64,000 nt of DNA from Streptomyces orinoci (lineage in GTDB: Bacteria; Actinomycetota; Actinomycetes; Streptomycetales; Streptomycetaceae), in assembly GCF_003121295.1 (NCBI RefSeq), contig NZ_PHNC01000029.1, forward strand, positions 620,001-684,000. Reading direction: 5' to 3'. The notes beneath the pieces were generated by a model. That model made no database searches and was not told where the DNA came from. It saw nothing but the letters and a program-made list of their open reading frames with translations. Position 1 is the first letter of the stretch. The number at the start of each line of letters is the position of its first letter. A program made the position numbers and the translations under genes. Of the stretch, positions 36,942 through 45,945 are shown one piece after another.

Positions 36942-38191
36942 TTTCCCCTTCCGGCTCCCCCGCCCCCACCGCCGCCCCCTCGACCCGGCCAGGCGCCGCC
37001 GTCGCGGTGACCGCGACCGCGTTGGGGGTCGATATGTTCCTCTACGGCAGCCTTGTCCCGCTGCTGCCCAAACTCCCCGCCGTGGGCGGCTCCGCCCTGA
37101 CCGCGGGTGTGCTCTTCGCCGTGTACGCGGTGGCGTTATTGGGGGCGACTCCCTTCGTCGGGGCCTGGGTTGACCGTCGCGGGCCCCGGTCCCCCCTCCT
37201 TGCGGGCCTGGTCGGTCTCGCCGCGGCCACTGTGTTGTTCGCCGCGGCCGTCGATGCCTCCGGAACCGGCGGTCTGACCCTGCTGCTGCTTGCTCGCGCC
37301 GCCCAGGGCGTTGCCGCCGCGGCGTCATGGACCGCCGGGCTGGCGCTCGTTGCCGCCACCCACGGTCCGGACCACCGGGGACGCGCCATGGGTGTGACCC
37401 TGTCCGCCGTGGGCGTGGGGATTCTCCTCGGGCCCGCCGTCAGCGGACCGCTTGTCGATGCCTTCGGTCCGCATTCCCCCTTCATCCTGATCGCCGTGCT
37501 CGCCGCCTGCGACGCGGTCGCCCGCCTTGTCCTGGTCAAGCCGGTGGACTCCGGCGAAGTAAGGCTGCCGTACCAGGTGTTGCTGCGCGGTCCCGGCGCC
37601 GGGCTGCTGATCACGCTCACCGCCATGGGCGCCACCGCGATCGCCCTCCCCGAACCCGTACTCCCCCTGCACCTGAACCACCTCGGTATGGGCCGCACCG
37701 GGATCGGCCTGGCCTTCGCCATGGCGGCACTCGCCGGCAGCCTCGCCGCACCCGTGGCCGGCGCGCTCGCCGATCGTTCCGGTGCCACTCGGATGGCGGC
37801 CATCGGCGCCGCGGTCACCGCGGTGGGGTTCGTCCTGGCGGGCCGCGATTCCATGGCCTGGTCGATCGCCGGCCTGGTCGTCGTGGGAGTGGGCGCCCAG
37901 GTCATCCTCGCCCCGACCCTGCTGCTCGTCGGCGGTCTCGCCGAACACGGCCGGCCGGCCGCCTATGGATCGGTGTATGCGCTGTACAACCTCGCCTACA
38001 CCGGGGGGCTCGTTCTCGCCCCGCTCGCTGCCGGCTCGGTCACCAGGGCGACCAGCGTCGCCGTCACCACGCTGGTGGCCGCCACGGCGGCCGTCGTACT
38101 CGCCCTGGTACTGGGCACCCGGCGTCAGCCGGCCAGGACTTCCACCGAGTCCCCGCAGCCGATCCGTCCGGGCCGCTCCACGGAGGCGTAG
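36938..38191 (+). CDS. MFS exporter
   Basis: A 417-residue, 12-helix major facilitator transporter. The motif A region between TM2 and TM3 is GAWVDRRGPRSPL, and an antiporter-like motif C is in TM5 (GVTLSAVGVGILLGPAVSGPLVDAFG). Coupling to the TetR gene by ATGA overlap suggests a regulated drug or metabolite efflux pump. Codon 67 (37136-37138) is TTA, the rarest Streptomyces codon, which requires the bldA tRNA and delays expression to late growth. Its 3' end overlaps the convergent MOSC gene by 67 bases. Confidence 0.9.
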   Translation: MISPSGSPAPTAAPSTRPGAAVAVTATALGVDMFLYGSLVPLLPKLPAVGGSALTAGVLFAVYAVALLGATPFVGAWVDRRGPRSPLLAGLVGLAAATVLFAAAVDASGTGGLTLLLLARAAQGVAAAASWTAGLALVAATHGPDHRGRAMGVTLSAVGVGILLGPAVSGPLVDAFGPHSPFILIAVLAACDAVARLVLVKPVDSGEVRLPYQVLLRGPGAGLLITLTAMGATAIALPEPVLPLHLNHLGMGRTGIGLAFAMAALAGSLAAPVAGALADRSGATRMAAIGAAVTAVGFVLAGRDSMAWSIAGLVVVGVGAQVILAPTLLLVGGLAEHGRPAAYGSVYALYNLAYTGGLVLAPLAAGSVTRATSVAVTTLVAATAAVVLALVLGTRRQPARTSTESPQPIRPGRSTEA

Positions 38192-38976
38192 CAGCCGACG
38201 TTGTGCCCGAAGTCGCGGTGCACGGTGCGCAGAAGGGCACGGTCGGCGGGGATGCCCTGCCTGGGATGCGAGATCATCACGCATCGCGGGCAGGGCGCCT
38301 CCACGCGCAGCACCGCGCCGCCCACCCGTATCGTCCGGCCCAGCCAGTCGGGCCCGGCCGGGCCCTCGACCACCAGGTTGGGGCGGAAGCGCAGCACGGC
38401 GACCGGGCTGCCGGTGGCCCGTTCCAGGGCCTCCAGGTCGCCGGTGGTGACCAGGTGGACGGGGAAGGCGTCGAAGTAGGTTCCGGGAATGGTCTGGAAT
38501 TCGGCCACCTCCGGCGGCAGGACGGACAGGTCGGGCAGCTGCGAGAGGTCCGGCACTCCGAACAGCTCGCACAGGTACCGCTCCACGTCGTCGGGGTAGA
38601 CCCGCAGATAGTGCTCGCGCTCACGGGCGGGGAGCCGGGGCCGCAGGCTCACCTTCCGGCCGAGGTGTTCGCTCAGGACGTCCGGGGTGGCCGGGTCGTC
38701 CGAGGCGGGTGTCCGGCCGTCCGGCAGCCGCAGTTCTACGACGGGTGACGGCCGGTCAGGGTGCGGGGGGCGGGCGTAACGCGGGTGGATGTCGAGCAGC
38801 GCCGGGAGCTTGCGGGCGTCGGCGATGCAGCCCCGCTCGTCGTCCAGGACCGCCCACCACCGGTCCCCGAGCAACCCGTCGGAGCCGACCGGGCAGTCGG
38901 TCAGTTTCTCACCGGCCATGCTCTTGACCGGGTACCGCCAGACCTCACGCACCATCAGCCGGCCGGTGTGTGTCAT
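38125..38976 (-). CDS. MOSC-domain protein
   Basis: A 283-residue protein of the YcbX/mARC-like type: an N-terminal MOSC_N beta-barrel (VREVWRYPVKSMAGEKL, GDRWWAVLDDERG) and a C-terminal MOSC domain (FRPNLVVEGPAGPDWLGRTIRVGGAVLRVEAPCPRCVMI, FGHNVGCYASVERPGRI). The conserved Cys of PCPRCVM is the molybdenum cofactor ligand. Such proteins reduce N-hydroxylated compounds or move sulfur. The ATG overlaps the M16 peptidase gene stop as ATGA, so it is the last gene of the RiPP operon; a tailoring role is possible but untested. Confidence 0.88.
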   Translation of the reverse strand: MTHTGRLMVREVWRYPVKSMAGEKLTDCPVGSDGLLGDRWWAVLDDERGCIADARKLPALLDIHPRYARPPHPDRPSPVVELRLPDGRTPASDDPATPDVLSEHLGRKVSLRPRLPAREREHYLRVYPDDVERYLCELFGVPDLSQLPDLSVLPPEVAEFQTIPGTYFDAFPVHLVTTGDLEALERATGSPVAVLRFRPNLVVEGPAGPDWLGRTIRVGGAVLRVEAPCPRCVMISHPRQGIPADRALLRTVHRDFGHNVGCYASVERPGRIGCGDSVEVLAG

Positions 38977-40151
38977 GGAGCCTCTCCTTTGCGGCGATAC
39001 GGGTGCCCGGGCGGGTCGAGGCACCACCGGAATGCGTCGCGCACCTGTCCGGGGGTGACCCGGGCGATGTGTGCCGCATAATCGGCCGCCGTGGCGGCCG
39101 GGACGCCCGCGACCTCGTATCCGACGAGCCGTTCGGTGGTGCCACGAGCGGTTTCCAGGGCCTGGTGACCACGGACGATCAGTTGTTCCTTGGCCGGCTC
39201 CAGGAGCCCGGGCGCGATGGCCTCCTCGGCAAGGCCCTGGAGGACGGCCCGTACCCGCTCGGCGACCTCGGCCGCCACCCTCTCCTCGCAGGCGGCGGCG
39301 CACATGCAGTAGCCGCCCTCGGCGAACTCGCGGCTGAAGGCGGCGAGGGAGTAGGTCAGCGCGCGTCCCCGGCGCAGGCTGCGGTCGAGGAGCCCGCCCC
39401 GGCCGCCTGCCACCGCCCAGGCCACATGCAGCGCATACTTGGCCGGCGAGGCCAGCGGCACGCCGGCGGTACCCAGCAGGTACCACGCGCGCCCGGGCCC
39501 GGCCGGCAGCGTCCGGGAGACGGGCGGCCGGGCGGGCAGCGGGACGGTGGCCGGGGCCGGGCGGAAGACGGCAGCGGACAGCGCCGCCGCCAGGGCGTCC
39601 ACGGTGGCGGGGGCCGCATGGGAGAGGGCCACCACCGGAGCCCTGCCGAGCAGTCCGGCCGCGTCCGCGTGGATCCCCTCCGGCGAGCGGGAAGCCAGGT
39701 ACTCGCTGCGTTCGTCGTGGCCGATGGCATAGCGATGGCCGGAGCCGAACAGTGCTCTGCGCAACGGGTCGGAGTGGTGCTCGGCGGTGGGTGCACCGGC
39801 CGGTACGGCCGAGGGCGGCGGGTGGTGCGGCAGTTCGGCGAACCAGTCCGCCAGCCTTCCCAGTGCCCGTGCTTCCTCCGCGGGCGTCTCCAGAGTGAGC
39901 CCGGTGAAGTCGGCGGTGGTCACGGGCTCGGCCCGGACCGCGGCCCCGGCGCGCCGGGCCAGGGCGGTCACGGAACGGGCCCAGCCGAACGCGGCCAGGG
40001 GAGCGGCGAGTGCCGCGGCCCGGCCGGCCCCGGCCAGCGGCACCGCGAGGGTGGCGGCCGCCACCAGCGGTGGGGGAGCCTCCGCCGCGGGGGGTGCCGC
40101 GGTGACGAGCACCGCGCCGCCCGGCAGCGCAATGCGCCGTGGCCCGGTCAT
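38973..40151 (-). CDS. Catalytically inactive M16-type peptidase subunit
   Basis: A 392-residue protein with the M16 (insulinase-like) two-domain fold. The N-terminal half lacks any HxxEH motif. The C-terminal half retains the helper-subunit features (GRAWYLLGTAGVPLASPAKYALHVAWAVAGG, LLDRSLRRGRALTYSLAAFS) with the R-Y-type substrate residues. M16B enzymes often consist of one catalytic and one inactive chain. The gene is coupled at both ends by ATGA overlaps, to the catalytic subunit upstream and the MOSC gene downstream. Likely role: positioning the precursor leader for cleavage. Confidence 0.78.
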   Translation of the reverse strand: MTGPRRIALPGGAVLVTAAPPAAEAPPPLVAAATLAVPLAGAGRAAALAAPLAAFGWARSVTALARRAGAAVRAEPVTTADFTGLTLETPAEEARALGRLADWFAELPHHPPPSAVPAGAPTAEHHSDPLRRALFGSGHRYAIGHDERSEYLASRSPEGIHADAAGLLGRAPVVALSHAAPATVDALAAALSAAVFRPAPATVPLPARPPVSRTLPAGPGRAWYLLGTAGVPLASPAKYALHVAWAVAGGRGGLLDRSLRRGRALTYSLAAFSREFAEGGYCMCAAACEERVAAEVAERVRAVLQGLAEEAIAPGLLEPAKEQLIVRGHQALETARGTTERLVGYEVAGVPAATAADYAAHIARVTPGQVRDAFRWCLDPPGHPYRRKGEAP

Positions 40152-41290
40152 GACTGCTCCGGCCCGTCGCCGCAGGAGTCGAGTTGACCGGACCAGCGGG
40201 CGACGCAGCGGGCCGCCTCGGGTGCGGTGACGGCGGTGAGCCGGGCGGGCCAGGCCAGGGCGGCGTCGGCACCGAGCCATACGGCCCGGTCGGCCATGGC
40301 CTGCACGGCGTGGGCGGAGCGGAGTTCGGGGACCAGGGCGTCGGTGCGCAGCCGGTACGGGCCGTCAGCGCCGAGCAGGGTGTCGTGCACCCCGGCGAGG
40401 GCCCGCGCGACGGCGACGGCCGCCTGGCGCGGGCCATTCGCCGCCACCATGATCCAGGTGCAGCTCCGGTCGCGGAGTTCCAGGTGCTGGATGTCGAGTC
40501 CGCCGGCGGTACGGACCACACGGCGGGCCAATGCCTCCGGTGCGGCCGCGCCGGGCTCCGGGGGCCGGGTGAAAGCGAAACCGACGGCCTGACGATTCCC
40601 TGCCGGGACCTGAGCCATGACGGGCCGTTCGACCAGGTCCCGGCCAGGCCGGCCGGCCACGGGCCGGGGCCCGGGGGCGGCCGGCCGGGGCAGGCCGGCG
40701 GCCGCCTCGGCAATGGCATCGGCGTGCCGTTCCGGACGATCGGTCACCAGCAGCAGGGTGGCGTCCTGCGGGCGGTACCAGGCGGCGTGCAGGTCGCGGA
40801 CGAGCGCCGGGGTGCACCGTGCCAGGACCCCGGGGTCGCCCAGGGTCGGGTGTGCGTGGCCGGTGCCCTCCCACAGGGCGGCGAAGAGGGCTTCCTGGAG
40901 GCGCCAGCGCGGGTCCGCGGTGCGCTGTGCGCGCTCGGTGCGGATGGTCGCCAGCTCGTCGGCCAGTTCGGCCTCGGTCACACACAGCGGGGCGAAGGCC
41001 GCGGCCAGCAGGGTGGCGGTGGCCACGATGTCGTGGTGGCGCACCAGGGCCTTGTAGAGGGTGTACTCGCGCGAGGTTGCTGCGGCGACCCGGTCGGCGG
41101 CCCCGCCCAGGGAGCACCGGACGACGAGGTGTTCCAGGACGTGGGCCAGGCCCTGTTCACGGGGGCCTTCCCCGGCACTGCCGACCGGGATGCGCAGAGC
41201 CAGAGCGGCGAGGCGGGTGCCCGGCCGGTCGAGCGCGACAAGGCGGAGTCCTCCGGGGAGGGTGCGCCGCAGCGGGGCGGCCGTGGTCAT
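40148..41290 (-). CDS. M16-family zinc peptidase, probable leader peptidase
   Basis: A 380-residue protein with the inverted zinc motif HVLEH (residues about 47-51, in GLAHVLEHLVV), and a downstream Glu-rich helix (ELADELATIRTERAQR) that supplies the third ligand. The RPVMAQVPAGNRQAVGFAFTRPP stretch belongs to the second M16 half. With the inactive partner gene it would form an M16B heterodimer, a peptidase type found in several RiPP pathways. It most likely removes the leader of the 42-residue precursor at 56062. ATG at 41290 gives an ATGA overlap; ATG at 41299 is possible. Confidence 0.85.
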   Translation of the reverse strand: MTTAAPLRRTLPGGLRLVALDRPGTRLAALALRIPVGSAGEGPREQGLAHVLEHLVVRCSLGGAADRVAAATSREYTLYKALVRHHDIVATATLLAAAFAPLCVTEAELADELATIRTERAQRTADPRWRLQEALFAALWEGTGHAHPTLGDPGVLARCTPALVRDLHAAWYRPQDATLLLVTDRPERHADAIAEAAAGLPRPAAPGPRPVAGRPGRDLVERPVMAQVPAGNRQAVGFAFTRPPEPGAAAPEALARRVVRTAGGLDIQHLELRDRSCTWIMVAANGPRQAAVAVARALAGVHDTLLGADGPYRLRTDALVPELRSAHAVQAMADRAVWLGADAALAWPARLTAVTAPEAARCVARWSGQLDSCGDGPEQS

Positions 41291-42072
41291 GGGCGGCATG
41301 GCCGGCCGGTGGCGGGGACGAGGGTGACCAGGGTCTGGGCGAGCAGCCGGTCCTTGTCATCGACGGCGATGACGACCCAGTCGCCGGGGGCGAGGTGCGG
41401 GTTGTCATCGAGCACCATGTCATGGGTGACAGCGGGCTGTTCGGGGGTGCAGACCAGTTCGGTCCGGTGGATGACGCCGACCGCCTCCCAGGCAACGGCG
41501 ATGTGCTCGGGTCCGGTGAGGCCGGTGAGGGAGAGCGAGAAGCGGGCCACCCGGCGTCCTTGTGCGTCCCGGGTGAACCGCAGGTCAGCGGCGTCCAGGG
41601 CGAGCGGGCAGACGTACTGGGAGGTGAAGGGGTAGGGGACATGGCGCCCGGCCCGGTCGAAGACAACGGCCTGGACGGCGAGCAGCCGGTTCTCGCCGTC
41701 GTGGACGGAGGCATGGCAGTAGTCCCGGTCGCGGCCGTCCTCGAAGAGGACCAGGACCTCGGAGGTGGCGGCCGGTTCCTCGGGGGTGAGGGTGCGGTGG
41801 TAGATGCGGCATTCGTCGCGGTCGACGAAGAAGAACTTGTGGGTCACGGTGGCGGGGCCGGTGAGCTTGCCGACGGCGCTGGTCAGGGTGAGCCTGATGC
41901 CCGTACCAAGGGGCTGGGTGTCCACCGTGAGCTGAAGCGGGCTGCTCTCGGGCGGTAGTTGACGGCTGGACACATGCCGGGCGAATGCCTCGCGGATGTC
42001 GCTGGTGTGCGCGAAGTCGTCCTTGCGGACCATGCCCACCACTTGCCGGGCGTCGAAGGAAGGGGGTTGCAT
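41287..42072 (-). CDS. Unknown protein of the RiPP operon
   Basis: A 261-residue soluble protein with no recognised domain. It appears beta-rich in three successive blocks (PLQLTVDTQPLGTGIRLTLT; SEVLVLFEDGRDRDYCHASVHDGENRLLAVQAVVFDRAG; TELVCTPEQPAVTHDMVLDD then GDWVVIAVDDKDRLLAQTLVTL). The blocks could be repeats of one sandwich domain. ATG at 42072 is preceded by GGAAAGGACC. Placement between the YcaO fusion and the M16 pair, with an ATGA overlap to the peptidase, marks it as a cluster component, perhaps an enzyme of unknown type or a carrier of the product. Confidence 0.7.
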   Translation of the reverse strand: MQPPSFDARQVVGMVRKDDFAHTSDIREAFARHVSSRQLPPESSPLQLTVDTQPLGTGIRLTLTSAVGKLTGPATVTHKFFFVDRDECRIYHRTLTPEEPAATSEVLVLFEDGRDRDYCHASVHDGENRLLAVQAVVFDRAGRHVPYPFTSQYVCPLALDAADLRFTRDAQGRRVARFSLSLTGLTGPEHIAVAWEAVGVIHRTELVCTPEQPAVTHDMVLDDNPHLAPGDWVVIAVDDKDRLLAQTLVTLVPATGRPCRP

Positions 42073-42092
42073 ACGGGTTCGGTCCTTTCCGC

Positions 42093-44213
42093 TCAGGGCA
42101 GGGGATGCGGATACGGGTTGTCGGGCAGGGAGCCGAAACCGAGGGCGGCCGGGAGGGAGTTGAGGCGGCGGGAGCCCAGCAGCCGGCAGGAGTGGACGCC
42201 GGAGAGGTGCTGGAGGCCGGGGACCAGGACCCGTACCACGTGCACGCCGGCCCGCCGGACGTCCGGGGTGGTCAGGTCGGCGACGAGGACGCGGTGCCCG
42301 GCGTCCCGCAGCTCCGCCGCGATGCGGTCGAGGGGATCGTCCTCGGCGGGCGGCGCGGGGCGTTCGGGGCGGAGGCACTCGGCGGGCCGGGTGGGATGGA
42401 CGAGGTAGCCGGCCCGCTCGCGCAGCCCGGGGTATTTCGAGTAGAGGATGGCGTGCTTGTTGAAGTCGTCCACGTCGGAGAAGTCCTCGGCCATCTCCCA
42501 GTCCTCATGCTGGCGCAGCAGCCGGCGCACATAGGTGAGGCCCTGGGCGGCCTCCAGGAACGCCTTTTCCACGGCGGCCGTCGGCGACCAGCGGCAGGCG
42601 CTGCCGAAGGACATGATCTGTTCGCTGCCGCTGTGGTGTTCCATGACCGCGACCACGGTGGCGGGCGACAGGTCGAGCGAGAGGTCGTGGAAGCGGACCC
42701 GCCAGGTCTTGGCGCGCTCCACGAGGTAGGAGACGCGGGAGGAGGCCGTCACCGCGTCGGCGGGCATCGGGCGGGGCGGCAGCCGGTGCAGCCAGGAGAT
42801 GGCGAGGGCGTCCCGTTCGATGATCTCGTACAGACCGCTGAGCACCGCCTGGCGGAAGGTGGGCCCCGCGGCCAGCCCGGTGGAGATGGACGGGCCGATG
42901 GGCGCCTCCTCCTGGACGCGGCGGTAGTGCATATGGACCTGGGAGGCGGGAGCGAGGACGGTCTCGCCGGTCAGCCAGTCGGTGCTGGGCGCCCAACGGA
43001 CGGGAGTGGTCTCGCCGAAGGGGAGGAAGGGGAAACCGGGCTGCTCGTACTGGTGCGGGGCGAACAGGCCGAACTCGCCGGGGTGGACCGCCGGTTGACC
43101 GAGGTCACACCAGCGGGCGAGGCGCAGGTCCGCGCCGCGGTAGAAGCCGGCGGCGTACCGTTCCAGGGATTCCCCGATGGCCGCGGCGACGGCATCGGAC
43201 TTGGTGAAGCCGGCCCCGCCATTGCGGGTGACCCGCATGGGTGGCTTCAGCAGGGAGAAGTCCGCGGAGACGCTGCCGCTGAGATAGACGGCGGGGCCGC
43301 TTTCGGCCCGGCGGACGCTGACGCCGTGGACGATCCCCACGCGGTCGTCCTCCACCGCGGCCATGCCGATGGCGTCGGGGTCCTCCTCCTCGGGCCGCTC
43401 GGCCGGATGGCCGGAGCAGACCGGGCAGTTGGGGACCGGCAACAGGTGGCGGCGGGCCGGGTCCGGGCCGCTGTCATCGCCCCACAGCAGCTCGTCGGCG
43501 TGGTCGGCCCGGGGGTCGGCCAGCCAGCCGGCGACGCGCCGGCCCACCGCGGCGGCCAGCCGTGCGGCGGTCCATGGCGCCACCCCGTGCTGCACCGGCC
43601 GGCCGCCGGTGCGGTCGAGGAGACGCATATAGTCCCGCCAGGTGGCGCCGTGCACCGAGTTGGAGCAGACGCGCATCCGCAGGCAGGCGTAGCAGGCGCC
43701 GCCGCGTCGCGGGCACCACAGGGGCCCGGCGAAGGTGCTGTTCTCGCCGGCGATGCCATAGACGAGGTGGGCGAGCCCGCGCTCGACGCAGCTCTTGCTC
43801 AGCGCCGCGGCCCTGGGATCGAAGAGCGAGGCGGTGGCGAGGATCACCAGCGCGGGAGGTGCGCCGTCCGGACCGTCCGCATCGGTGCCGGTTGCGGGAA
43901 GCTCGCCGACATCCACGGCCCCGGTCCCCGGGGTGCCGTCGGTGACGGCGAGCAGATGCCGGGTCAGGGCCCGGGGCCCGTAGACCGCCAGCCGGTGCAC
44001 CGGTGCGGCCGCCGGTTCCCGTGCCGTGTCGTGCACCGGCTCGGCGGGGGCGTCCGGGGCCAGCATGGCCCGCAGCCGGTGCAGGGCGTCCGGTGCGGTG
44101 GCCAGCCCGCCGAGCCCCTTGCCGCGCACCCGGCGGACCTCGCCCAGGGTCTCGACAAAGCCGTTCTCGTCGTCGGCCAGGTGAATGCGGGTCCGGGTGT
44201 CGATGCCGGTCAT
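42093..44213 (-). CDS. E1-like/YcaO fusion cyclodehydratase
   Basis: A 706-residue fusion. Residues about 1-290 are an E1-like (ThiF-type, TOMM C-protein) part with a zinc tetrad: GGACYACLRMR near 171 and PNCPVCSGH near 260. The C-terminal 400 residues are YcaO, with the ATP-binding Glu motifs GESLERYA (about 347) and LYEIIERDA, and the Pro-rich end NPYPHPLP typical of azoline-forming YcaO enzymes. These ATP-dependent enzymes cyclise Cys, Ser or Thr side chains onto the preceding amide. The expected substrate is the precursor at 56062. It is coupled to the SagB-type gene by ATGA overlap. Confidence 0.92.
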   Translation of the reverse strand: MTGIDTRTRIHLADDENGFVETLGEVRRVRGKGLGGLATAPDALHRLRAMLAPDAPAEPVHDTAREPAAAPVHRLAVYGPRALTRHLLAVTDGTPGTGAVDVGELPATGTDADGPDGAPPALVILATASLFDPRAAALSKSCVERGLAHLVYGIAGENSTFAGPLWCPRRGGACYACLRMRVCSNSVHGATWRDYMRLLDRTGGRPVQHGVAPWTAARLAAAVGRRVAGWLADPRADHADELLWGDDSGPDPARRHLLPVPNCPVCSGHPAERPEEEDPDAIGMAAVEDDRVGIVHGVSVRRAESGPAVYLSGSVSADFSLLKPPMRVTRNGGAGFTKSDAVAAAIGESLERYAAGFYRGADLRLARWCDLGQPAVHPGEFGLFAPHQYEQPGFPFLPFGETTPVRWAPSTDWLTGETVLAPASQVHMHYRRVQEEAPIGPSISTGLAAGPTFRQAVLSGLYEIIERDALAISWLHRLPPRPMPADAVTASSRVSYLVERAKTWRVRFHDLSLDLSPATVVAVMEHHSGSEQIMSFGSACRWSPTAAVEKAFLEAAQGLTYVRRLLRQHEDWEMAEDFSDVDDFNKHAILYSKYPGLRERAGYLVHPTRPAECLRPERPAPPAEDDPLDRIAAELRDAGHRVLVADLTTPDVRRAGVHVVRVLVPGLQHLSGVHSCRLLGSRRLNSLPAALGFGSLPDNPYPHPLP

Positions 44214-45943
44214 GCGTTCCGCTCCTCCTTGCGTGTGCCGAGCAGCGTCAGATACAGGACCGCGTCGTCGCTGCCGTCCACCCCGACGAAGTCGTTGAAG
44301 TAGTCGTCGATGAAGGCGATCATCGGGTGGGCCACCAGACCGAGCGCGGTGGCGTTGGTCACCACGCTCTGTGCCAGATGACCGCAGTCCAGCAGGACGG
44401 TGCGGTAGCCGCGTTCGCGGTACTTCCACTGGTTGCGGCGGAATGCGCCGACATAGATGACCAGGGCCGCGGCACCCGCGACCCGGTCGCGGTATCCGGT
44501 GTACTCGGCGACTTCGGCCAATGTGCGGGAGCCATCGACAAGTTGCAGGGCGCATTTTCCGGGGTGGAAGTAGTAGAGGCCGCGTTCGATGCCCGTGACA
44601 TTCTCGGCCAGCAGGAACAGGTCGCTGGAGTAGAGGCCGCCCGCGGACGGGGTGGCCCGCAGGGGCAGCCTCAGCCCCTCCCTCGCATCGGCGCTGCCGG
44701 TGACCGCGTAGCTCAGGCTGAGCAGGTGGGCGAGTTGGTCGCGGTCGAGGGGGCGGCTGCCCATGGGGGCCCAGGAACGGCGGCGGCGGACGCAGATATC
44801 GAGCGGCAGCAGCTCCGGGTCGCCGGCCGGCCGCAGCGGGTACTGGCGACGGGTGTGGCCGAAGTCCCGGTAGGCGAGGCCGAGCAGCCGGCGGGCGCGG
44901 GGGGCCATCTGTGCCAGATCGACCAGCGGAAGGCCGCCGGGGACGGTGCGCATCTTGGAGTTCTCGTGGAACACCCGGCTGATGCGGACCTGATCGCGCT
45001 CATAGGCCAGGGAGAGCTGGACGGGTGCCCGGAGCCCCGGGGGCGGGTCCTCGTGGACCGGGGCCGCGACGCCGGAATCACCGGGGACGATGCGGCAGCC
45101 GACGACATGGCCGGGGGTGTCCGTGGCGGCCGGGCTGAGAAGCGTGGCCGTTGCCCGGTATCCCGATCGCCGCAACCGCGCCCGGATTTCCGCCAGTTCA
45201 CCCAGTTCATCCGGAGGTGACGGAGCCAGGCCGGAGTCGCCGGCGCCGTCATCCGGCAGCACGCCGACGGCCTGAGCCGGCCCGCGGCCCGCCATGGCGC
45301 CCGCGAGGGACACCGCCCCGGGAGCCGCCGCCCGGACCGGCCGGCCGGGGAGGGCGGCCGCATCGTCGCGTCCGCCGAGGGAGTCGATGACAAAGGCACG
45401 GAGGGCCGCCCAGACGGCCCGTTCGACGCCGCGCTCCTCCGACAGATCGCAGACGGTCGCCGTCCAGGGCTGTGCGGCGCGCTCAAGACGGACCACGGCG
45501 GTGAACGCGGGCACTCCGGCGACGTCGCCGGTGCGGTGGCAGTCGAGCCGGCCCGCGACCTCGCGCAGGGCCGGGACGGGCGGGCAACTCACCTTGCGGG
45601 ACTGGCCCGTTGGCCGGTGCCGGCGGGCGAGCTCACCGTAGACGGCGCGGCAGACGGCCTCTTCCCGGGTCGGGGCGGCGCCCACGGCGCAGCGGGAAAG
45701 GGGGCCGGCGGCGCGGCGCAGGCGGAGCGCGGCGGCCCGTTCGGCCAGTTGCCAAAGAGCGGTCCGGCGGTCGGCGGCAACGGCCACGTCCAGCATGGGG
45801 ATCGGGGTGGCGCGCAGGTCGAGGACCTCCCGGGCGGAGGCGGGGGGGACCAGCGCGGCGGCGTAGGCCCGGACGAACAGGGGCAGGGGAACGGTCCTGA
45901 CGGCATACCCCTGCTCGGTTACACAGCGCAGCGGATCCGCCAT
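44210..45943 (-). CDS. SagB-type FMN dehydrogenase with N-terminal extension
   Basis: A 577-residue protein. From about residue 310 it is a SagB/nitroreductase domain (LSLAYERDQVRISRVFHENSKM, LPLRATPSAGGLYSSDLFLLAENV, GLYYFHPGKCALQLV, RTVLLDCGHLAQSVVTNATALGLVAHPMIAFIDD), which oxidises azolines to azoles with FMN. The first 300 residues are an unassigned domain; stretches such as TREEAVCRAVYGELARRH and TVCDLSEERGVERAV faintly resemble a degenerate YcaO. ATG at 45943 lies two bases after the stop codon of the E1-like gene. The dehydrogenase implies true thiazoles or oxazoles in the product. Confidence 0.9.
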   Translation of the reverse strand: MADPLRCVTEQGYAVRTVPLPLFVRAYAAALVPPASAREVLDLRATPIPMLDVAVAADRRTALWQLAERAAALRLRRAAGPLSRCAVGAAPTREEAVCRAVYGELARRHRPTGQSRKVSCPPVPALREVAGRLDCHRTGDVAGVPAFTAVVRLERAAQPWTATVCDLSEERGVERAVWAALRAFVIDSLGGRDDAAALPGRPVRAAAPGAVSLAGAMAGRGPAQAVGVLPDDGAGDSGLAPSPPDELGELAEIRARLRRSGYRATATLLSPAATDTPGHVVGCRIVPGDSGVAAPVHEDPPPGLRAPVQLSLAYERDQVRISRVFHENSKMRTVPGGLPLVDLAQMAPRARRLLGLAYRDFGHTRRQYPLRPAGDPELLPLDICVRRRRSWAPMGSRPLDRDQLAHLLSLSYAVTGSADAREGLRLPLRATPSAGGLYSSDLFLLAENVTGIERGLYYFHPGKCALQLVDGSRTLAEVAEYTGYRDRVAGAAALVIYVGAFRRNQWKYRERGYRTVLLDCGHLAQSVVTNATALGLVAHPMIAFIDDYFNDFVGVDGSDDAVLYLTLLGTRKEERNA

Positions 45944-45945
45944 GG

